From contig NZ_PJOM01000004.1 of assembly GCF_002900965.1 (NCBI RefSeq), positions 124,001 through 188,000 on the forward strand: 64,000 nt of DNA. The letters run 5' to 3'. Positions 10,368-18,977 of the stretch are shown here, piece by piece. The notes beneath the pieces were generated by a model. The model ran no database searches. It saw only the letters and a program-made list of their open reading frames with translations, and was not told where the DNA came from. Every line of letters starts with the position of its first letter. Within the stretch, counting starts at the first letter, position 1. The translations under genes and the position numbers were made by a program. The stretch comes from Pseudotabrizicola formosa. GTDB lineage: Bacteria; Pseudomonadota; Alphaproteobacteria; Rhodobacterales; Rhodobacteraceae.

Positions 10368-11438
10368 ATGACCGATGGCGCAAAACTGCTGACCGAAATG
10401 AATGACCGCTCGCGTGAAGTGTTCCGGCGGGTGGTCGAAGGCTATCTCACCTCCGGTGAACCCGTCGGCTCGCGCAGTCTCTCCCGCAGCATGACCGAAA
10501 AGGTCTCGGCTGCCACCATCCGCAATGTGATGCAGGATCTGGAATTTCTGGGCCTGCTTGACAGCCCGCATATCTCTGCCGGCCGCATCCCCACCCAGCG
10601 CGGGCTTCGAATGTTCGTCGATGGTCTTTTGGAAGTCGGCACCGTGGCGCAGGAAGACCGTGACAAGATCGATGCAACCTTCAGCGAGTCTGATCGTGAT
10701 GTGGCCTCCTTGCTGGATCAGGTCGGCTCGGCGCTCTCCGGCATCACTCGTGGCGCAAGTCTGGTGCTGTCTCCCAAGCGTGAGGCGCCCATCAAGCATA
10801 TCGAATTCGTCAGCCTGGCGGCAGACCGGGCGCTGGTCGTGCTGGTCTTCGCCGATGGCCATGTCGAAAACCGCCTGTTCACCCCGCCTGCCGGGCAAAC
10901 GCCGTCCTCGATGCGCGAAGCCGCGAATTTCCTGAACGCGCTTGCCGAAGGCCGCACCCTGTCTGATCTGCGGCGCACGATGACCCAGGATATCGCCCAG
11001 CATCGGCAAGAGATTGACGTTCTGGCCCGCGATCTCGTCGAAAGCGGCATTGCCATCTGGGAAAACGGCGGCGAACAGGGCGAACGGCTCATCGTCCGGG
11101 GCCGCGCCAACCTGCTCGACGGGGCCACCGAAGGGCAAGAGATTGACCGCATCCGCAGCCTGTTCGACGATCTGGAGCGCAAGCGCGACATCGCCGATTT
11201 CCTTGAACTGACCGAGGCGGGCGACGGTGTACGCATTTTTATTGGCTCAGAGAACAAGCTTTTCTCACTTTCGGGTTCCTCTCTGGTGGTCTCTCCCTAT
11301 ATGAACGCTGATCGTAAGATCATCGGTGCCGTTGGCGTCATTGGTCCGACGCGGCTGAACTATGGCCGCATCGTTCCGATTGTCGATTACACGGCGCAGC
11401 TTGTCGGGCGGATGGTATCCGAACGCGGCAAGGCGTGA
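10368..11438 (+). CDS. hrcA: Heat-inducible transcription repressor HrcA
   Basis: HrcA represses chaperonin genes by binding CIRCE operators and is itself reactivated by GroEL. The 356-residue product has an N-terminal winged helix (TSGEPVGSRSLSR, SAATIRNVMQDLE) and a long GAF-like dimerisation domain ending in GVIGPTRLNYGRIVP. The ATG follows AAAAGGAG with good spacing. I looked for TTAGCACTC-type CIRCE arms in the 112-base divergent region to rph and found none, so autoregulation through CIRCE is not evident here. grpE follows 33 bases downstream. Confidence 0.95.
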   Translation: MTDGAKLLTEMNDRSREVFRRVVEGYLTSGEPVGSRSLSRSMTEKVSAATIRNVMQDLEFLGLLDSPHISAGRIPTQRGLRMFVDGLLEVGTVAQEDRDKIDATFSESDRDVASLLDQVGSALSGITRGASLVLSPKREAPIKHIEFVSLAADRALVVLVFADGHVENRLFTPPAGQTPSSMREAANFLNALAEGRTLSDLRRTMTQDIAQHRQEIDVLARDLVESGIAIWENGGEQGERLIVRGRANLLDGATEGQEIDRIRSLFDDLERKRDIADFLELTEAGDGVRIFIGSENKLFSLSGSSLVVSPYMNADRKIIGAVGVIGPTRLNYGRIVPIVDYTAQLVGRMVSERGKA

Positions 11439-11471
11439 TCGACCAAAGGTTTGTGTAAGGAAGACGAAAAC

Positions 11472-11996
11472 ATGGCGCAGGAAAACCCCAGCCCTGAAAC
11501 GACAGAGATCGAAGATTTCATCGAAGCAGACGAACTTGACGCCCTGCGCGCCGAGCGGGATGACCTGCGTGACAGGTTCATGCGCGCTCTGGCAGATGCC
11601 GAAAATTCCCGCAAGCGTGCCGACCGTGACCGTCGTGAAGCCGAACAATATGGCGGCACCCGGCTTGCCCGCGATCTGCTGCCGGTGTTTGACAACCTCA
11701 AGCGCGCGCTTGAGGCATCAACCGACGAAACCCGCACCCAGGCTGCGGCCCTGATCGAAGGTGTGGAACTCACCCTGCGGGAACTGACCCAGGTCATGAC
11801 CAAACACGGCATGATCCCGATTTCCCCCGCGCCCGGCGATGCCTTTGATCCACAGCTGCATCAGGCAATGTTCGAAGCCCCGGTTCCCGGCACCAAGGCC
11901 GGCAATATCATTCAGGTGATGACCGAAGGCTTCATGCTGCATGACCGCCTGCTTCGGCCGGCGCAGGTTGGCGTGTCATCCACGCCCGCCAACTGA
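11472..11996 (+). CDS. grpE: Nucleotide exchange factor GrpE
   Basis: GrpE releases ADP from DnaK in the Hsp70 cycle. The 174-residue product has an acidic N-terminus, a long coiled coil (about 20-80, RDRFMRALADAENSRKRADR) and the C-terminal beta domain GDAFDPQLHQAMFE. I start at the ATG at 11472, which has AAGGA upstream; a GTG at 11451 is in frame but has no ribosome site. It shares a likely transcript with hrcA. dnaK and dnaJ are not in the window. Confidence 0.94.
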   Translation: MAQENPSPETTEIEDFIEADELDALRAERDDLRDRFMRALADAENSRKRADRDRREAEQYGGTRLARDLLPVFDNLKRALEASTDETRTQAAALIEGVELTLRELTQVMTKHGMIPISPAPGDAFDPQLHQAMFEAPVPGTKAGNIIQVMTEGFMLHDRLLRPAQVGVSSTPAN

Positions 11997-12004
11997 TCAT
12001 CCCC

Positions 12005-12027
12005 CGGGTGGCCGCTCAGGCCACCCG
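12005..12027. terminator. Inverted repeat between grpE and phnM
   Basis: A perfect nine-base stem (CGGGTGGCC / GGCCACCCG) with loop GCTCA lies at the convergent junction. The phnM stop codon sits in the loop. There is no T-run on either side, so it may block transcripts or protect 3' ends rather than act as a classic intrinsic terminator. Confidence 0.5.
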
Positions 12028-13158
12028 CTTGCCCTGAACCCAGGTGCCACGCACCGCCGCCGCCGCCCCGATACGGGCCACGCGCAGCACATCGGCCCGC
12101 GCGCCCGGCATCAACTGGCCCCGATCGGTCAACCCCGTCGCAAGGGCCGGGGCCTGCGTCACACAGGCCACACCGCGCGCCACATCCCCCCACAGATCGC
12201 CCAGCAGCAAGGCCGCCGACAACAGGGATGACGGCACATAATCTGACGACACGATGTCAAGCAGATCCGCCTCGGCCAAGGCGCTGGCCGCCACATTCCC
12301 CGAATGCGACCCGCCCCTTATCAGGTTCGGCGCCCCCATCATCACCCTGATCCCATGCTGACGGCAGGCCATCGCCGCCTCAACCGTGGTCGGAAACTCG
12401 GCAAAGGTCACCCCATGCCCGGCCGACACTGCCACCTGTGGCGCGGTGGTGTCGTCATGGCTGGCCAGCGTCGCCCCATAGCGCCGGCTTTCCGCCACCG
12501 CCGTCGCCTCATGCAGCGCCCCCACGCGGTCGCGCAGCGCGCGCTGACCGCTGACATGCGCGTCAAACTCGTCGTCACTCATGCCATGCTTGCCGCAGAC
12601 ATAATCCTTCAGCTTCGAGACATCGCGAAACTGCCGCTCTCCCGGCGTATGGTCCATCAAGCTGACAATGCCGATCCGGTCCTTTGGGCCGAACTTCGCC
12701 ATCTCCGCCACCAGCGTTTCCGAACAGACCTCGGCCCGCAGATGCAGAAAATGGCTGATCCGCAGCGCCCCCCGCGCCCGCAGGTCCAGAATCTCGTCCG
12801 CCAGCGCCCGCGCATATTCGCCGTAATTCGCCTTGGCATTCGATGTGACCGATCCCACCCGCAACGCATCAAACACCGTGGTGATCCCGACGCTGGCCAA
12901 TTCCGCATCATGCGCGATGATCGCCGCCTGATGTGGCCAGTTCACCCGCGGGCGCGGCTCGATATGCCGCTCCAGATTGTCGGTGTGCAGCTCGATCAGC
13001 CCCGGCATCACCAGATCACCTTCGCAATCCACCGCGCCCGCCACCTGGGAGGGGCCCTCGCTGATATCCGCGATCCGGCCATCCTTCATCTGCAGGCTGC
13101 CCCGGATCACCTCGCCCGGAAGCACCAATACGGCGTTCTGCAAAATAACTTCACTCAT
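12016..13158 (-). CDS. phnM: Alpha-D-ribose 1-methylphosphonate 5-triphosphate diphosphatase PhnM
   Basis: PhnM removes diphosphate from the triphosphate intermediate of the C-P lyase pathway, giving ribose 1-phosphonate 5-phosphate. The 380-residue amidohydrolase has the metal site GLIELHTDNLERH (about 54-66), a second histidine region ISHFLHLRAE, SLMDHTPGERQF and the late catalytic TLASHDDTT. The ATG at 13158 follows GGACGGAAG; the in-frame start further upstream lies beyond the tandem dyads and is unlikely. It is transcribed apart from phnGHIJKLN and divergently from the DUF1045 gene, from the region holding the two dyads. Confidence 0.95.
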   Translation of the reverse strand: MSEVILQNAVLVLPGEVIRGSLQMKDGRIADISEGPSQVAGAVDCEGDLVMPGLIELHTDNLERHIEPRPRVNWPHQAAIIAHDAELASVGITTVFDALRVGSVTSNAKANYGEYARALADEILDLRARGALRISHFLHLRAEVCSETLVAEMAKFGPKDRIGIVSLMDHTPGERQFRDVSKLKDYVCGKHGMSDDEFDAHVSGQRALRDRVGALHEATAVAESRRYGATLASHDDTTAPQVAVSAGHGVTFAEFPTTVEAAMACRQHGIRVMMGAPNLIRGGSHSGNVAASALAEADLLDIVSSDYVPSSLLSAALLLGDLWGDVARGVACVTQAPALATGLTDRGQLMPGARADVLRVARIGAAAAVRGTWVQGKRVA

Positions 13159-13212
13159 GTCTTCCGTCCTGTCTTGCGATCCGTGGGGCAGGGGGTGCAA
13201 TGACACCAACCC

Positions 13213-13258
13213 GTCACAGGCATGTGACAAAGGTCATAACCCGTCACACCCATGTGAC
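13213..13258. promoter_or_regulatory. Tandem dyad operator between phnM and the DUF1045 gene
   Basis: Two 16-base dyads, GTCACA-N4-TGTGAC at 13213-13228 and again at 13243-13258, are exactly 30 bases apart with matching flanks (CC before, AA after). On the minus strand, TTGTCA inside the second dyad and TATGAC between the dyads could be the -35 and -10 of the phnM promoter (spacer 16). The repeats look like sites for a dimeric regulator shared by both genes. Because TGTCAC also resembles a Pho-box half site, PhoB binding is the main alternative. Confidence 0.6.
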
Positions 13259-13280
13259 AAATCCTGCCTATTGCGCCACC

Positions 13281-13970
13281 ATGGACCTTATGAAACGCTT
13301 CGCCGTCTATTACGCCCCGCGCCCCGGCCCCTTTGCCAAGGCCACTGCCGCTTTGCTTGGGTGGGACAGTGCCAGCGCCCGCCCGGTGCCGCAACCCGAT
13401 CTGCCCGGAGTGCCGCTGCCTTTGGCGGCCCTGACCACTGACCCGCACAAATACGGCTTTCACGGCACCCTGCGCGCGCCGTTCCGACCTGCGGATGGGC
13501 TGGGGGCAGAGGATGTAGCCGATGCCGTCCGCAGCCTGTCGCGCAAACTGTCCCCTGTCAGCTGCGACGGCCTGCGCGTCGAAAACCTGCACGGCTTTCT
13601 TGCGCTGACGCCCACGGGCGACCACTCCGCGCTCAATGCCTTTGCGGCCAGCGTCCTGCGCGAAACCAACCCCCTGCGCGCCCCGCTCACCGACGCCGAA
13701 CGCGCCCGCCGCCGTCCGGAAAGCCTGACCCCCCACCAGTTGGCGCTGCTCGACACATGGGGCTACCCGCATGTGATGGAAGAGTTCCGCTTCCACCTGA
13801 CTCTGACCAACCACCTGCCCGAGGATCAGGCGGCGCAGACCCTGCCGGTTCTGTCCGCCCATCTCGCACCGGTCCTGCCAAAGCCCTTCATCATCGAAGA
13901 CCTCTGCCTGTTCGGCGAAGATGCGGGTGGTCGCTTTCATCTGCTCCACCGCTTTCCGCTCTCCGGATAA
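13281..13970 (+). CDS. DUF1045 2H-type phosphoesterase of phosphonate operons
   Basis: The 229-residue product belongs to the DUF1045 family, long noted as a conserved partner of C-P lyase genes. It has the two His-x-Thr/Ser motifs of 2H phosphoesterases, HGTL at 61-64 and HLTL at 172-175, the fold that opens cyclic nucleotide or ribose phosphates. No phnP is present in this locus, so a role in opening the ribose 1,2-cyclic phosphate made by C-P lyase is a reasonable inference. ATG 13281 or 13290 may be the start. Its last 34 bases overlap the convergent phnN, so the two 3' ends are antisense to each other. Confidence 0.85.
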   Translation: MDLMKRFAVYYAPRPGPFAKATAALLGWDSASARPVPQPDLPGVPLPLAALTTDPHKYGFHGTLRAPFRPADGLGAEDVADAVRSLSRKLSPVSCDGLRVENLHGFLALTPTGDHSALNAFAASVLRETNPLRAPLTDAERARRRPESLTPHQLALLDTWGYPHVMEEFRFHLTLTNHLPEDQAAQTLPVLSAHLAPVLPKPFIIEDLCLFGEDAGGRFHLLHRFPLSG

Positions 13971-14476
13971 ACCGCCGCCAGAAACCGGGCGATTCCCTCT
14001 TGCGCCGTGCCATCATTCACCACAACACGCGGCACCACCCCGTCCGGCAGGGTAAAAGCCGCCCGCTCCAGCCGTGCCCGCACATCCTCCACCGTCTCCC
14101 GCCCCCGCGCCGCCAACCGCGCCGCCAGCACCTCCACCGGGGCCGTCACCAGAATGACCACTAGCCCCGGTATCAGCGCCATCGCCGCTGGCAGCGCCGC
14201 ACGCGAGCCGTTGAACAGCACCGGCCCGTCGCCCTGCAACTGTGCCGCCGGAATCCCATAGCGCAACCCATGCGCCTGCCAGTCCAGTGCAAATTCCCCG
14301 GCATCCCGCCGCGCCAGAAATGCAGCCTCCGTCACACCCTCGAAATCCTCGCCCCCCGCATCGCCGGGCCGGGTGATCACCCGCCGCACCAGCCGCAAGC
14401 GCGGGTCCAGCGCACAGGCCCCGGCAATCAGCGTATCTTTCCCCGCGCCCGAAGGCCCGACCACCGCAAAGATCAT
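13937..14476 (-). CDS. phnN: Ribose 1,5-bisphosphokinase PhnN
   Basis: PhnN phosphorylates ribose 1,5-bisphosphate to PRPP, feeding the sugar left over from phosphonate breakdown into nucleotide synthesis. The 179-residue product has the guanylate-kinase-like P-loop GPSGAGKDT at about 8-16 and the acceptor region RRVITRPGDAGGEDFEGV. Its ATG overlaps the phnL stop by four bases. It is the last gene of the phnGHIJKLN run, and its 3' end overlaps the opposing DUF1045 gene by 34 bases. Confidence 0.93.
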   Translation of the reverse strand: MIFAVVGPSGAGKDTLIAGACALDPRLRLVRRVITRPGDAGGEDFEGVTEAAFLARRDAGEFALDWQAHGLRYGIPAAQLQGDGPVLFNGSRAALPAAMALIPGLVVILVTAPVEVLAARLAARGRETVEDVRARLERAAFTLPDGVVPRVVVNDGTAQEGIARFLAAVYPESGKRWSR

Positions 14477-15156
14477 GCCGCAAGCCCCGGCGTGAAGCCC
14501 GTCACATCCACCAGCCGGTCACAGACCCGCGCCCGCGCGCCCTCATCGTGGAAAATCCCCAAAATCGCCGCCCCCCGCGCCTTTGCCTCCTCGATCAGGC
14601 TCAGCACCACCTCGCGGTTGACCGCATCAAGGCTGGCCGTCGGCTCGTCCAGCAACAGCACCGGAAACCCATGCGCAAAGCCGCGCGCGATATTCACCCG
14701 CTGCTGCTCGCCGCCCGAAAACGTGGTGGGCGACAGCGACCACAACCGCTGCGGAATGTTCAGCCGCGACAGCAACTCCTCCGCCCGCGCCCGCGCCTGC
14801 CCCAAGGGCCGCCCAAGCTGCAACAACGGCTCCGCCACCACATCCACCGTTGCCACGCGCGGCACCACCCGCAGGAACTGGCTCACATAGCCCAGCGTGC
14901 TGCGCCGCAAGGCGATGATCTCGCGGGGGCTGGCCCGCGCCACATCAACCCCCGCCACCACAAGGCTGCCCCCGGCGGTCAGGTAATTGCCGTAAACCAT
15001 CCGCATCAGGGTCGATTTGCCCGCCCCCGATTGCCCGGTCAGCCCCACACATTCCCCGGCCGCAATCCGCAGGCTGGCCCCGGCCATCACCGGAATGACC
15101 ACACCGCCCTGATTGTGCAGGGTAAAGGTCTTCGACAGATTGCTAATCTCGATCAT
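14473..15156 (-). CDS. phnL: C-P lyase ABC-type ATPase PhnL
   Basis: PhnL is an ABC ATPase of the C-P lyase complex, not a transporter component. The 227-residue product has Walker A GQSGAGKST, signature FSGGEQQRVNIARGF, Walker B VLLLDEPTASLD and an H-loop FHDE. Two ATGs are possible; the one at 15156 has GAGGG six bases upstream, while 15162 would overlap it. It sits nine bases after phnK and overlaps phnN by four. The overlaps from phnG to phnN argue for a single transcript. Confidence 0.95.
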   Translation of the reverse strand: MIEISNLSKTFTLHNQGGVVIPVMAGASLRIAAGECVGLTGQSGAGKSTLMRMVYGNYLTAGGSLVVAGVDVARASPREIIALRRSTLGYVSQFLRVVPRVATVDVVAEPLLQLGRPLGQARARAEELLSRLNIPQRLWSLSPTTFSGGEQQRVNIARGFAHGFPVLLLDEPTASLDAVNREVVLSLIEEAKARGAAILGIFHDEGARARVCDRLVDVTGFTPGLAA

Positions 15157-15165
15157 CGCCATCCC

Positions 15166-15957
15166 TCACACCTGCAAAACAGAGGAGACCAGCAGCTGCG
15201 TATAGGCATCCTGCGGATCATCCAGCACCTGATCGGTCAGGCCCTGTTCCACCACACGGCCCCCTTTCATCACCATCAGCCGGTCGGCCAGCAGCCGCAC
15301 CACCGCCAGATCATGCGTCACAATGATCACCGACAGCCCCATATCCCGCACCAGCCCACGGAGCAGGTCGAGCAGCCGCGCCTGCACGCTGACATCAAGG
15401 CCCCCGGTCGGCTCGTCCATGAACACCAACCGTGGCCCGGTCACCAGATTGCGCGCGATCTGCAACCGTTGCTGCATCCCGCCAGAAAACGCGCTCGGCC
15501 GGTCGTCAATCCGGTCCGCTGCGATTTCCACCCGGCCAAGCCAATCCGTCGCCGTTTCGCGAATGCTGCCATAATGCCGCGCGCCCACCGCCATCAGCCG
15601 CTCGCCCACATTGCCACCGGCGCTGACCCCCATCCGCAACCCGTCACGCGGGTTCTGGTGCACATAGGCCCATTCGGTGCGGGACAGCCGCCGCCGCTCC
15701 GTCTCCGCCATCGCCAGCACATCGCGCCCCGCATAAGTCACTTGCCCCTGATCCGGCACCAGATGCCCCGCCAGACAGGACAGCAGCGTTGATTTGCCCG
15801 ACCCGCTTTCCCCCACAATCCCCATCACCTCGCCGGGGAACAGCTCAAACGACACATCGCCACAGCCGATCCGCGCGCCATAGCGCTTGGTCAGGCCGGT
15901 CACGCTCAGCAAGGGCTGGTCCAGCGCCGCCTGCATCTCCACATCCACCAGGCCCAT
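15166..15957 (-). CDS. phnK: C-P lyase ABC-type ATPase PhnK
   Basis: PhnK docks on the PhnG-H-I-J core through PhnJ and is an ABC ATPase needed for phosphonate use. The 263-residue product has Walker A GESGSGKST, signature FSGGMQQRLQIARNL, Walker B VFMDEPTGGLDVSVQA and an H-loop THDLAVV. The ATG at 15957 overlaps the phnJ stop as ATGA, which settles the start; an in-frame upstream start would lie inside phnJ. Confidence 0.95.
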   Translation of the reverse strand: MGLVDVEMQAALDQPLLSVTGLTKRYGARIGCGDVSFELFPGEVMGIVGESGSGKSTLLSCLAGHLVPDQGQVTYAGRDVLAMAETERRRLSRTEWAYVHQNPRDGLRMGVSAGGNVGERLMAVGARHYGSIRETATDWLGRVEIAADRIDDRPSAFSGGMQQRLQIARNLVTGPRLVFMDEPTGGLDVSVQARLLDLLRGLVRDMGLSVIIVTHDLAVVRLLADRLMVMKGGRVVEQGLTDQVLDDPQDAYTQLLVSSVLQV

Positions 15958-16823
15958 CACATCCCCTCCGGTGAAAACCGCCCGCGATGCCCCGCCGCCT
16001 GCCGCCCCGAGCAGAAATCGGTGTCCGAACACACGAACATCCGGCCGCCGGCATCATCGATGATCACCTCATCCAGATAACTCTCACCCGCCCCGCACAG
16101 GTCGCAGTCATGCGGGGCTTTCGATGCCACAAACGGATGATCCTCAAAATCAAGGCTCTCCACCTTCGTATAGGGCGGCACCGCATAGATCCGCTGCTCG
16201 CGCCCCGCGCCAAACAGCTGAATCGCCGGGCAGTCTCCCAATTTCGGGTTGTCGAACTTCGGAATGGGCGAGGGGTCCATCACATAGCGCCCCTCTACCT
16301 TCACCGGATAGGCATAGCTGGTGGCAATCTCGCCATGCCGCGCGATATCCTCATACAGTTTCACATGCATCAGCCCATATTCCTCCAGCTCATGCATCTT
16401 GCGCGTTTCGGCCTCGCGCGGCTCCAGAAAGCGCAGCGGCTCCGGGATCGGCACCTGATAGACCAGAATCTGCCCCTCGCGCAGCGGCGCTTCGGGAATC
16501 CGGTGCCGGGTCTGGATAACGCTGGCCTCTGCCGTCCTTTCCGTCACCCGCACTCCCGCCGTGCGCTGAAAGAACTTGCGGATGCTCACCGCATTGGTGG
16601 TGTCATCCGCGCCCTGATCAATCACCTTCAGCACATCTTCCGGCGTCAGGCAGGCCGCCGTCACCTGTACCCCGCCGGTGCCCCAGCCATAGGGCATCGG
16701 CATTTCCCGGCTGGCAAAGGGCACCTGATACCCCGGCACCGCCAACCCCTTCAGGATCGCCCGGCGGATCATCCGCTTGGTCTGTTCATCCAGATAGGCA
16801 AAGTTATAGGCCTGATCGGTCAT
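15957..16823 (-). CDS. phnJ: Carbon-phosphorus lyase catalytic subunit PhnJ
   Basis: PhnJ is the radical SAM enzyme that breaks the C-P bond of ribose 1-methylphosphonate 5-phosphate, releasing the alkane and a 1,2-cyclic phosphate. The 288-residue product ends with the unusual cluster pattern CX2CX21CX5C, with Cys 240, 243, 265 and 271, spacing identical to the E. coli enzyme. The glycine-rich stretch MPYGWGTGGVQVT near residue 45 carries the conserved glycine region. It overlaps phnI and phnK by four and one bases. Confidence 0.97.
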   Translation of the reverse strand: MTDQAYNFAYLDEQTKRMIRRAILKGLAVPGYQVPFASREMPMPYGWGTGGVQVTAACLTPEDVLKVIDQGADDTTNAVSIRKFFQRTAGVRVTERTAEASVIQTRHRIPEAPLREGQILVYQVPIPEPLRFLEPREAETRKMHELEEYGLMHVKLYEDIARHGEIATSYAYPVKVEGRYVMDPSPIPKFDNPKLGDCPAIQLFGAGREQRIYAVPPYTKVESLDFEDHPFVASKAPHDCDLCGAGESYLDEVIIDDAGGRMFVCSDTDFCSGRQAAGHRGRFSPEGM

Positions 16824-17917
16824 TCCGCCGCCTCCTGCCCAGCCATCTCTTGTCCGGCCATCGCCTCGGCGCGCAACCGCCGCACCAGTTCCAGTTCAGA
16901 CTGGAAATCCACGTAATGCGGCAGCTTGATATGCTCCAGAAACCCGGTCGCCTGAATGTTGTCGCAATGCATCAGCACGAATTCCTCATCCTGCGCCGGG
17001 GCACCGGTGTCATCCTCGCCCAGCTCCTTCCAGCGCAGCGCCCGGTCTACCAAAGACATCGCAATCGCCTTGCGCTCGCTCTGGCCAAACACCAGACCAT
17101 AGCCACGGGTGAACTGCGGCGGCTCGGTTTTTGATCCTTTGAACTGGTTGACCGTTTCACATTCGGTCACCTCGACCTCGCCAATCTCGATTGCGAACCC
17201 CAGTTCAGGAATATCCATCTCCACCGCGACCCGGCCGATCCGCAACTCCCCCACAAAGGCATGGGTGCGCCCGTAACCGCGCTGGGTGGAATAGGCCATC
17301 GACAGCACAAACCCCTCATCCCCCCGCGTGATCGCCTGCAAGCGCAGGGCGCGGTCGGCCGGCAGCTCCATCGGCTCGCGGGTCAGATCGGGCGGCGTGG
17401 CGTCGGACGCCGCCGCCGGCTCGATCAACCCGTCGCGGTTCAGGAACCCCGTCACATGTGGCACCGGGCCGGTTTGCGCCGGGGCCGTCTCGGCCGCTGG
17501 CACCTCGCCCTCTGCCATAAGTTTGAAATCCAGCAGCCTGTGCGTATAGTCAAACGTCGGCCCCAAGATCTGCCCGCCGGGCAAGTCCTTGAACGTCGCA
17601 CTCACCCGCCGGTCCACCGCCATCGCGCCGGTATCCACCGGGTTTGATGCGCCAAGCCGGGGCAGGGTGGTGCGATAGGCGCGGATCAGGAACACCGCCT
17701 CGATCAGATCACCGCGCGCCTGCTTGATGGCCAAAGCTGCCAGATCGGGGTCGTAAAGCGACCCTTCCGCCATCACCCGGTTCACCGCAAGCGCCAGCTG
17801 CGCCCGGATCTGCGCCACACCCAGTTCCGCCACACTCGGGTCGCCCCGGCGCTCTTCGGCCAGCCAGGCATGGGCATTGTCGATGGCCCGCTCGCCCCCT
17901 TTGACCGCTACATACAT
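16820..17917 (-). CDS. phnI: C-P lyase core subunit PhnI
   Basis: PhnI, with PhnG, H and L, transfers the phosphonate onto ribose from ATP, releasing adenine. The 365-residue product starts with MYVAVKGGERAIDNAHAWLA and holds the conserved GYGRTHAFVGELRIG and RGYGLVFGQSERKAIAMSLVDRA-type segments of the family. The start overlaps phnH by ten bases and the end overlaps phnJ by four, indicating strict coupling of the core subunits. A central proline- and alanine-rich stretch (about 130-170) is likely a loop. Confidence 0.95.
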   Translation of the reverse strand: MYVAVKGGERAIDNAHAWLAEERRGDPSVAELGVAQIRAQLALAVNRVMAEGSLYDPDLAALAIKQARGDLIEAVFLIRAYRTTLPRLGASNPVDTGAMAVDRRVSATFKDLPGGQILGPTFDYTHRLLDFKLMAEGEVPAAETAPAQTGPVPHVTGFLNRDGLIEPAAASDATPPDLTREPMELPADRALRLQAITRGDEGFVLSMAYSTQRGYGRTHAFVGELRIGRVAVEMDIPELGFAIEIGEVEVTECETVNQFKGSKTEPPQFTRGYGLVFGQSERKAIAMSLVDRALRWKELGEDDTGAPAQDEEFVLMHCDNIQATGFLEHIKLPHYVDFQSELELVRRLRAEAMAGQEMAGQEAAE

Positions 17918-18486
17918 GGTGCGTCCTCCACTTTGGTTGACCGCAGCATGGCGGCCACCCGGTCGCCTGCGGTGAAAATGAAGTCCAGCCCCAGCGGAAA
18001 CTGCGCTGCATTGCGCTGAAACGCGGTGATGTCGGGCAGCGACAGATGCGCCGCCTGCGCGATCCCCGGCCCGGTCAACTTTGCGCCGGCATTGGCCAGA
18101 TCCTCGGTCAAGATGATCAGCGTTGCTGCCCGGTCGGGATAGTCCGGATCACCGGGATGAAAGCGCTCCAGCGGCAGCAGATCCGGCCACCGCCCCAGCG
18201 CAAACATCGCCTGCCTTGCATCAACCAAAGGTGCCCCGATGTGAAACGTGATCCAGTCCCGCACCGGTTGGCAATCGGCACCCCCCGCCAGATGCACGGG
18301 TGTGGTGCCATCGGCCAGCGTCAGAAGCACGGTGCCCGCCGCAACCGAAAGCGGGGCAGGCGGCGCCGCCCCCTCAACCGCCCAGATCGTCCCCGGGCGG
18401 GAAACCGCTTCCAGCACGGCCCGAAAGGCCCGTGCCGATTGCTCCGGCGGGTTGGAAAACCCGCCCCCAAGCGCGTTGCCGGTCAT
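17908..18486 (-). CDS. phnH: C-P lyase core subunit PhnH
   Basis: PhnH is a structural homodimer subunit of the PhnG2H2I2J2 core. The 192-residue product has the family hallmarks FRAVLEAVSRPGTIW near the N-terminus and HIGAPLVDARQAMFALG in the centre. The ATG at 18486 overlaps the phnG stop as ATGA, a clearer start than the in-frame upstream candidates inside phnG. Confidence 0.93.
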   Translation of the reverse strand: MTGNALGGGFSNPPEQSARAFRAVLEAVSRPGTIWAVEGAAPPAPLSVAAGTVLLTLADGTTPVHLAGGADCQPVRDWITFHIGAPLVDARQAMFALGRWPDLLPLERFHPGDPDYPDRAATLIILTEDLANAGAKLTGPGIAQAAHLSLPDITAFQRNAAQFPLGLDFIFTAGDRVAAMLRSTKVEDAPCM

Positions 18487-18935
18487 GCGTCTTCTCCCCG
18501 CACCATGGTAAAGAAATCCACCTTGGTCGCCGCCGCCTTTGCGGCGCGCAGCGCCCATCTGGCATCGGCCTCTGCCGTCAGATGGTCCAGAACGGCAACC
18601 CGAAGCTGTGCCGCCTGATCGGTCTGCATCAGCGCATCGACGGCGGCGGCCCGCAGCGCATGCGTCTTGTCGCGCCCCTGCACATAGCCATGCCCCACCG
18701 TACCATCCGCCAGCCGGACCGAGCAGCGGGTCACGGTCATCTCGCCCAGATTGAACGGCGCCCCCGTCGCGCCCACCCTTCCCCTGACCATGACCGCACC
18801 CACCTCTGGCGGGCGCAAAGGCTCCAGCGTCGGCAGGTCCGGCATCAGGGCCGCCAATCGCGCCGGATCGGCCTTGGCCAGCACCGACATCCAGCGCTGC
18901 CGCGCGCTGGGGTCGTTATGTGACTCTGTGTTCAT
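18483..18935 (-). CDS. phnG: C-P lyase core subunit PhnG
   Basis: PhnG is a small core subunit of C-P lyase. The 150-residue product has the segment RPPEVGAVMVRGRVGATGAP and NLGEMTVTRCSVRL, then GHGYVQGRDKTHALRAAAVDAL, as in the family. The ATG at 18935 opens the minus-strand phnGHIJKLN run. A promoter with an overlapping operator is visible just upstream, shared with the divergent phnF. Confidence 0.93.
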   Translation of the reverse strand: MNTESHNDPSARQRWMSVLAKADPARLAALMPDLPTLEPLRPPEVGAVMVRGRVGATGAPFNLGEMTVTRCSVRLADGTVGHGYVQGRDKTHALRAAAVDALMQTDQAAQLRVAVLDHLTAEADARWALRAAKAAATKVDFFTMVRGEDA

Positions 18936-18977
18936 ATTGGCCCCGACATCCTTCTCCCGACATCTTGCCAGGCTGTC

